Shown here: positions 33,557 through 34,387 of the stretch, piece by piece | Position numbering within the stretch: position 1 is the first letter of the stretch | How the letters are laid out: each line of letters starts with the position of its first letter | Source of the DNA: Bacteroidales bacterium UBA1217 | GTDB lineage: Bacteria; Bacteroidota; Bacteroidia; Bacteroidales; P3 | Assembly: GCA_002309335.1 (NCBI GenBank) | Contig: DBXH01000017.1 | Location: 1 to 34,387 of the forward strand | Direction: 5' to 3' | DNA: 34,387 nt | The notes under the pieces: generated by a model | Databases searched by the model: none | What the model saw: the letters and a program-made list of their open reading frames with translations, nothing else | Told to the model about the DNA's origin: nothing | Program-made: the position numbers and the translations under genes

Positions 33557-34387
33557 TTACAACTTAGGACCTGCTGCAACGAGTGATTTACCAGCCTCGT
33601 TATAAGTAAATTTCTCAAAATTCTTTATAAACCTTGAAGCGAGATCTTTGGCTTTGGTTTCCCACTCGCAGGCGCAGCCATAGGTGTCACGAGGATCGAG
33701 AATCTTCGGGTCAACACCTGGCAATGCTGTAGGAACCTCAAAATCAAAATAAGGTATCTTCTTGGTCTCGACCTTGAGGATAGAGCCATCAAGGATAGCG
33801 TCTATAATTCCACGTGTATCCTTGATACTTATACGTTTTCCTGTGCCGTTCCAGCCGGTATTAACCAAATAAGCCTTTGCACCGCTCTTCTCCATACGTT
33901 TCACCAACTCCTCGGCATACTTGGTGGGATGCAACTCTAGAAATGCTTGTCCGAAGCAGGCGCTGAATGTAGGTGTCGGTTCTGTGATGCCGCGTTCAGT
34001 ACCAGCCAGTTTAGCTGTAAAACCACTGAGGAAGTAGTACTTACACTGGTCGGGAGTGAGGATTGAAACTGGAGGCAACACACCGAAAGCATCAGCTGAT
34101 AGGAAGATAACGTTGTCGGCAGCAGGACCTGCGCTCTTGCCGTGAATGGGCTGGACAATTTTCTCGATATGGTCGATAGGATAGCTAAGACGAGTATTCT
34201 CGGTCACGCTCTTGTCCTTGAAATCAATCTTACCATTAGCGTCGACGGTAACGTTTTCAAGCAGCGAGTTGCGTTTGATGGCGTTATAGATGTCGGGCTC
34301 ACTGTCTTTGTCAAGATTGATAACCTTGGCGTAGCACCCGCCTTCAAAATTAAAGACTCCCTCGTCGTCCCAGCCGTGCTCGTCGTC
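33557..34387 (-). CDS. pckA: phosphoenolpyruvate carboxykinase (ATP), 5' part outside window
   Basis: The frame is open to the right edge, so the start lies beyond it; the GTG at 34207 is internal. The visible 276 C-terminal residues begin [21 protein letters not shown], containing the Asp-rich metal-binding region and substrate residues, and continue through [32 protein letters not shown] and [15 protein letters not shown]. This is the ATP-dependent class, which in Bacteroidota usually runs toward oxaloacetate formation from PEP and CO2 during fermentation to succinate. It is convergent with the MATE gene. Confidence 0.96.
   Translation of the reverse strand, partial: DDEHGWDDEGVFNFEGGCYAKVINLDKDSEPDIYNAIKRNSLLENVTVDANGKIDFKDKSVTENTRLSYPIDHIEKIVQPIHGKSAGPAADNVIFLSADAFGVLPPVSILTPDQCKYYFLSGFTAKLAGTERGITEPTPTFSACFGQAFLELHPTKYAEELVKRMEKSGAKAYLVNTGWNGTGKRISIKDTRGIIDAILDGSILKVETKKIPYFDFEVPTALPGVDPKILDPRDTYGCACEWETKAKDLASRFIKNFEKFTYNEAGKSLVAAGPKL

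Noticed and set aside
33557..34207. GTG at 34207 as the start of PEP carboxykinase
   Set aside because: The frame continues to the right edge with conserved PckA residues, so the GTG is internal.

Overview
The window looks like a chromosomal segment of a Bacteroidales bacterium. Evidence is the TTTG-N19-TAnnTTTG promoter architecture typical of Bacteroidota (perfect at 23910-23940 on the minus strand and 24265-24295 on the plus strand), weak or absent Shine-Dalgarno sequences, Bacteroidota-type families (DUF5672, DUF721 beside recF, a DUF5106-like thioredoxin-fold protein, ATP-dependent PEP carboxykinase) and several lipoprotein or Sec signals. I cannot place it below order level. No rRNA, tRNA, CRISPR array, transposase or phage gene is visible.

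Region 1 (1-12473, all plus strand) is a cell-surface polysaccharide locus: a truncated GT4 glycosyltransferase, four GT2 glycosyltransferases, a DUF5672 protein, a GT11 fucosyltransferase-like gene, two acyltransferase-3 proteins, an MBOAT O-acyltransferase, a GT39-like multi-pass membrane protein and a Wzm-type ABC export permease with no ATPase partner in view. The middle of the locus (about 4458-9043) is strikingly AT-rich, as expected for exchanged serotype-specific DNA.

Region 2 (12616-17787, plus) holds a TPR lipoprotein, an M20 dipeptidase, a ComEC-family protein and a VanX-like D-Ala-D-Ala dipeptidase lipoprotein, ending in a strong intrinsic terminator. Region 3 (17786-23815, minus) is a run of lpd, an unrecognised 350-residue protein, an M23 peptidase, ispH, recF and DUF721; ispH carries an in-frame insertion made by a repetitive palindromic element. 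Region 4 is a 506-bp divergent regulatory gap (23816-24321) with two identical-arm palindromes, an 11-bp tandem array and an 18-bp palindrome.

Region 5 (24322-33501, plus) holds an outer-membrane-like protein, a thioredoxin-fold protein and a Cys-rich L,D-transpeptidase, then tpiA, a small membrane protein, a LolC/E-type permease, an orphan histidine kinase and a MATE transporter. The convergent 3' part of pckA (minus) closes the window, separated from the MATE gene by a symmetric terminator.

The most unusual signals are repeats. One is a two-hairpin REP-like element whose second hairpin differs between the two copies in a pairing-preserving way and which sits inside ispH. Another is a family of AAAGGTT-rich intergenic arrays that abut stop codons, one with inverted arms. 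The third is the structured divergent promoter region upstream of lpd and the outer membrane gene.
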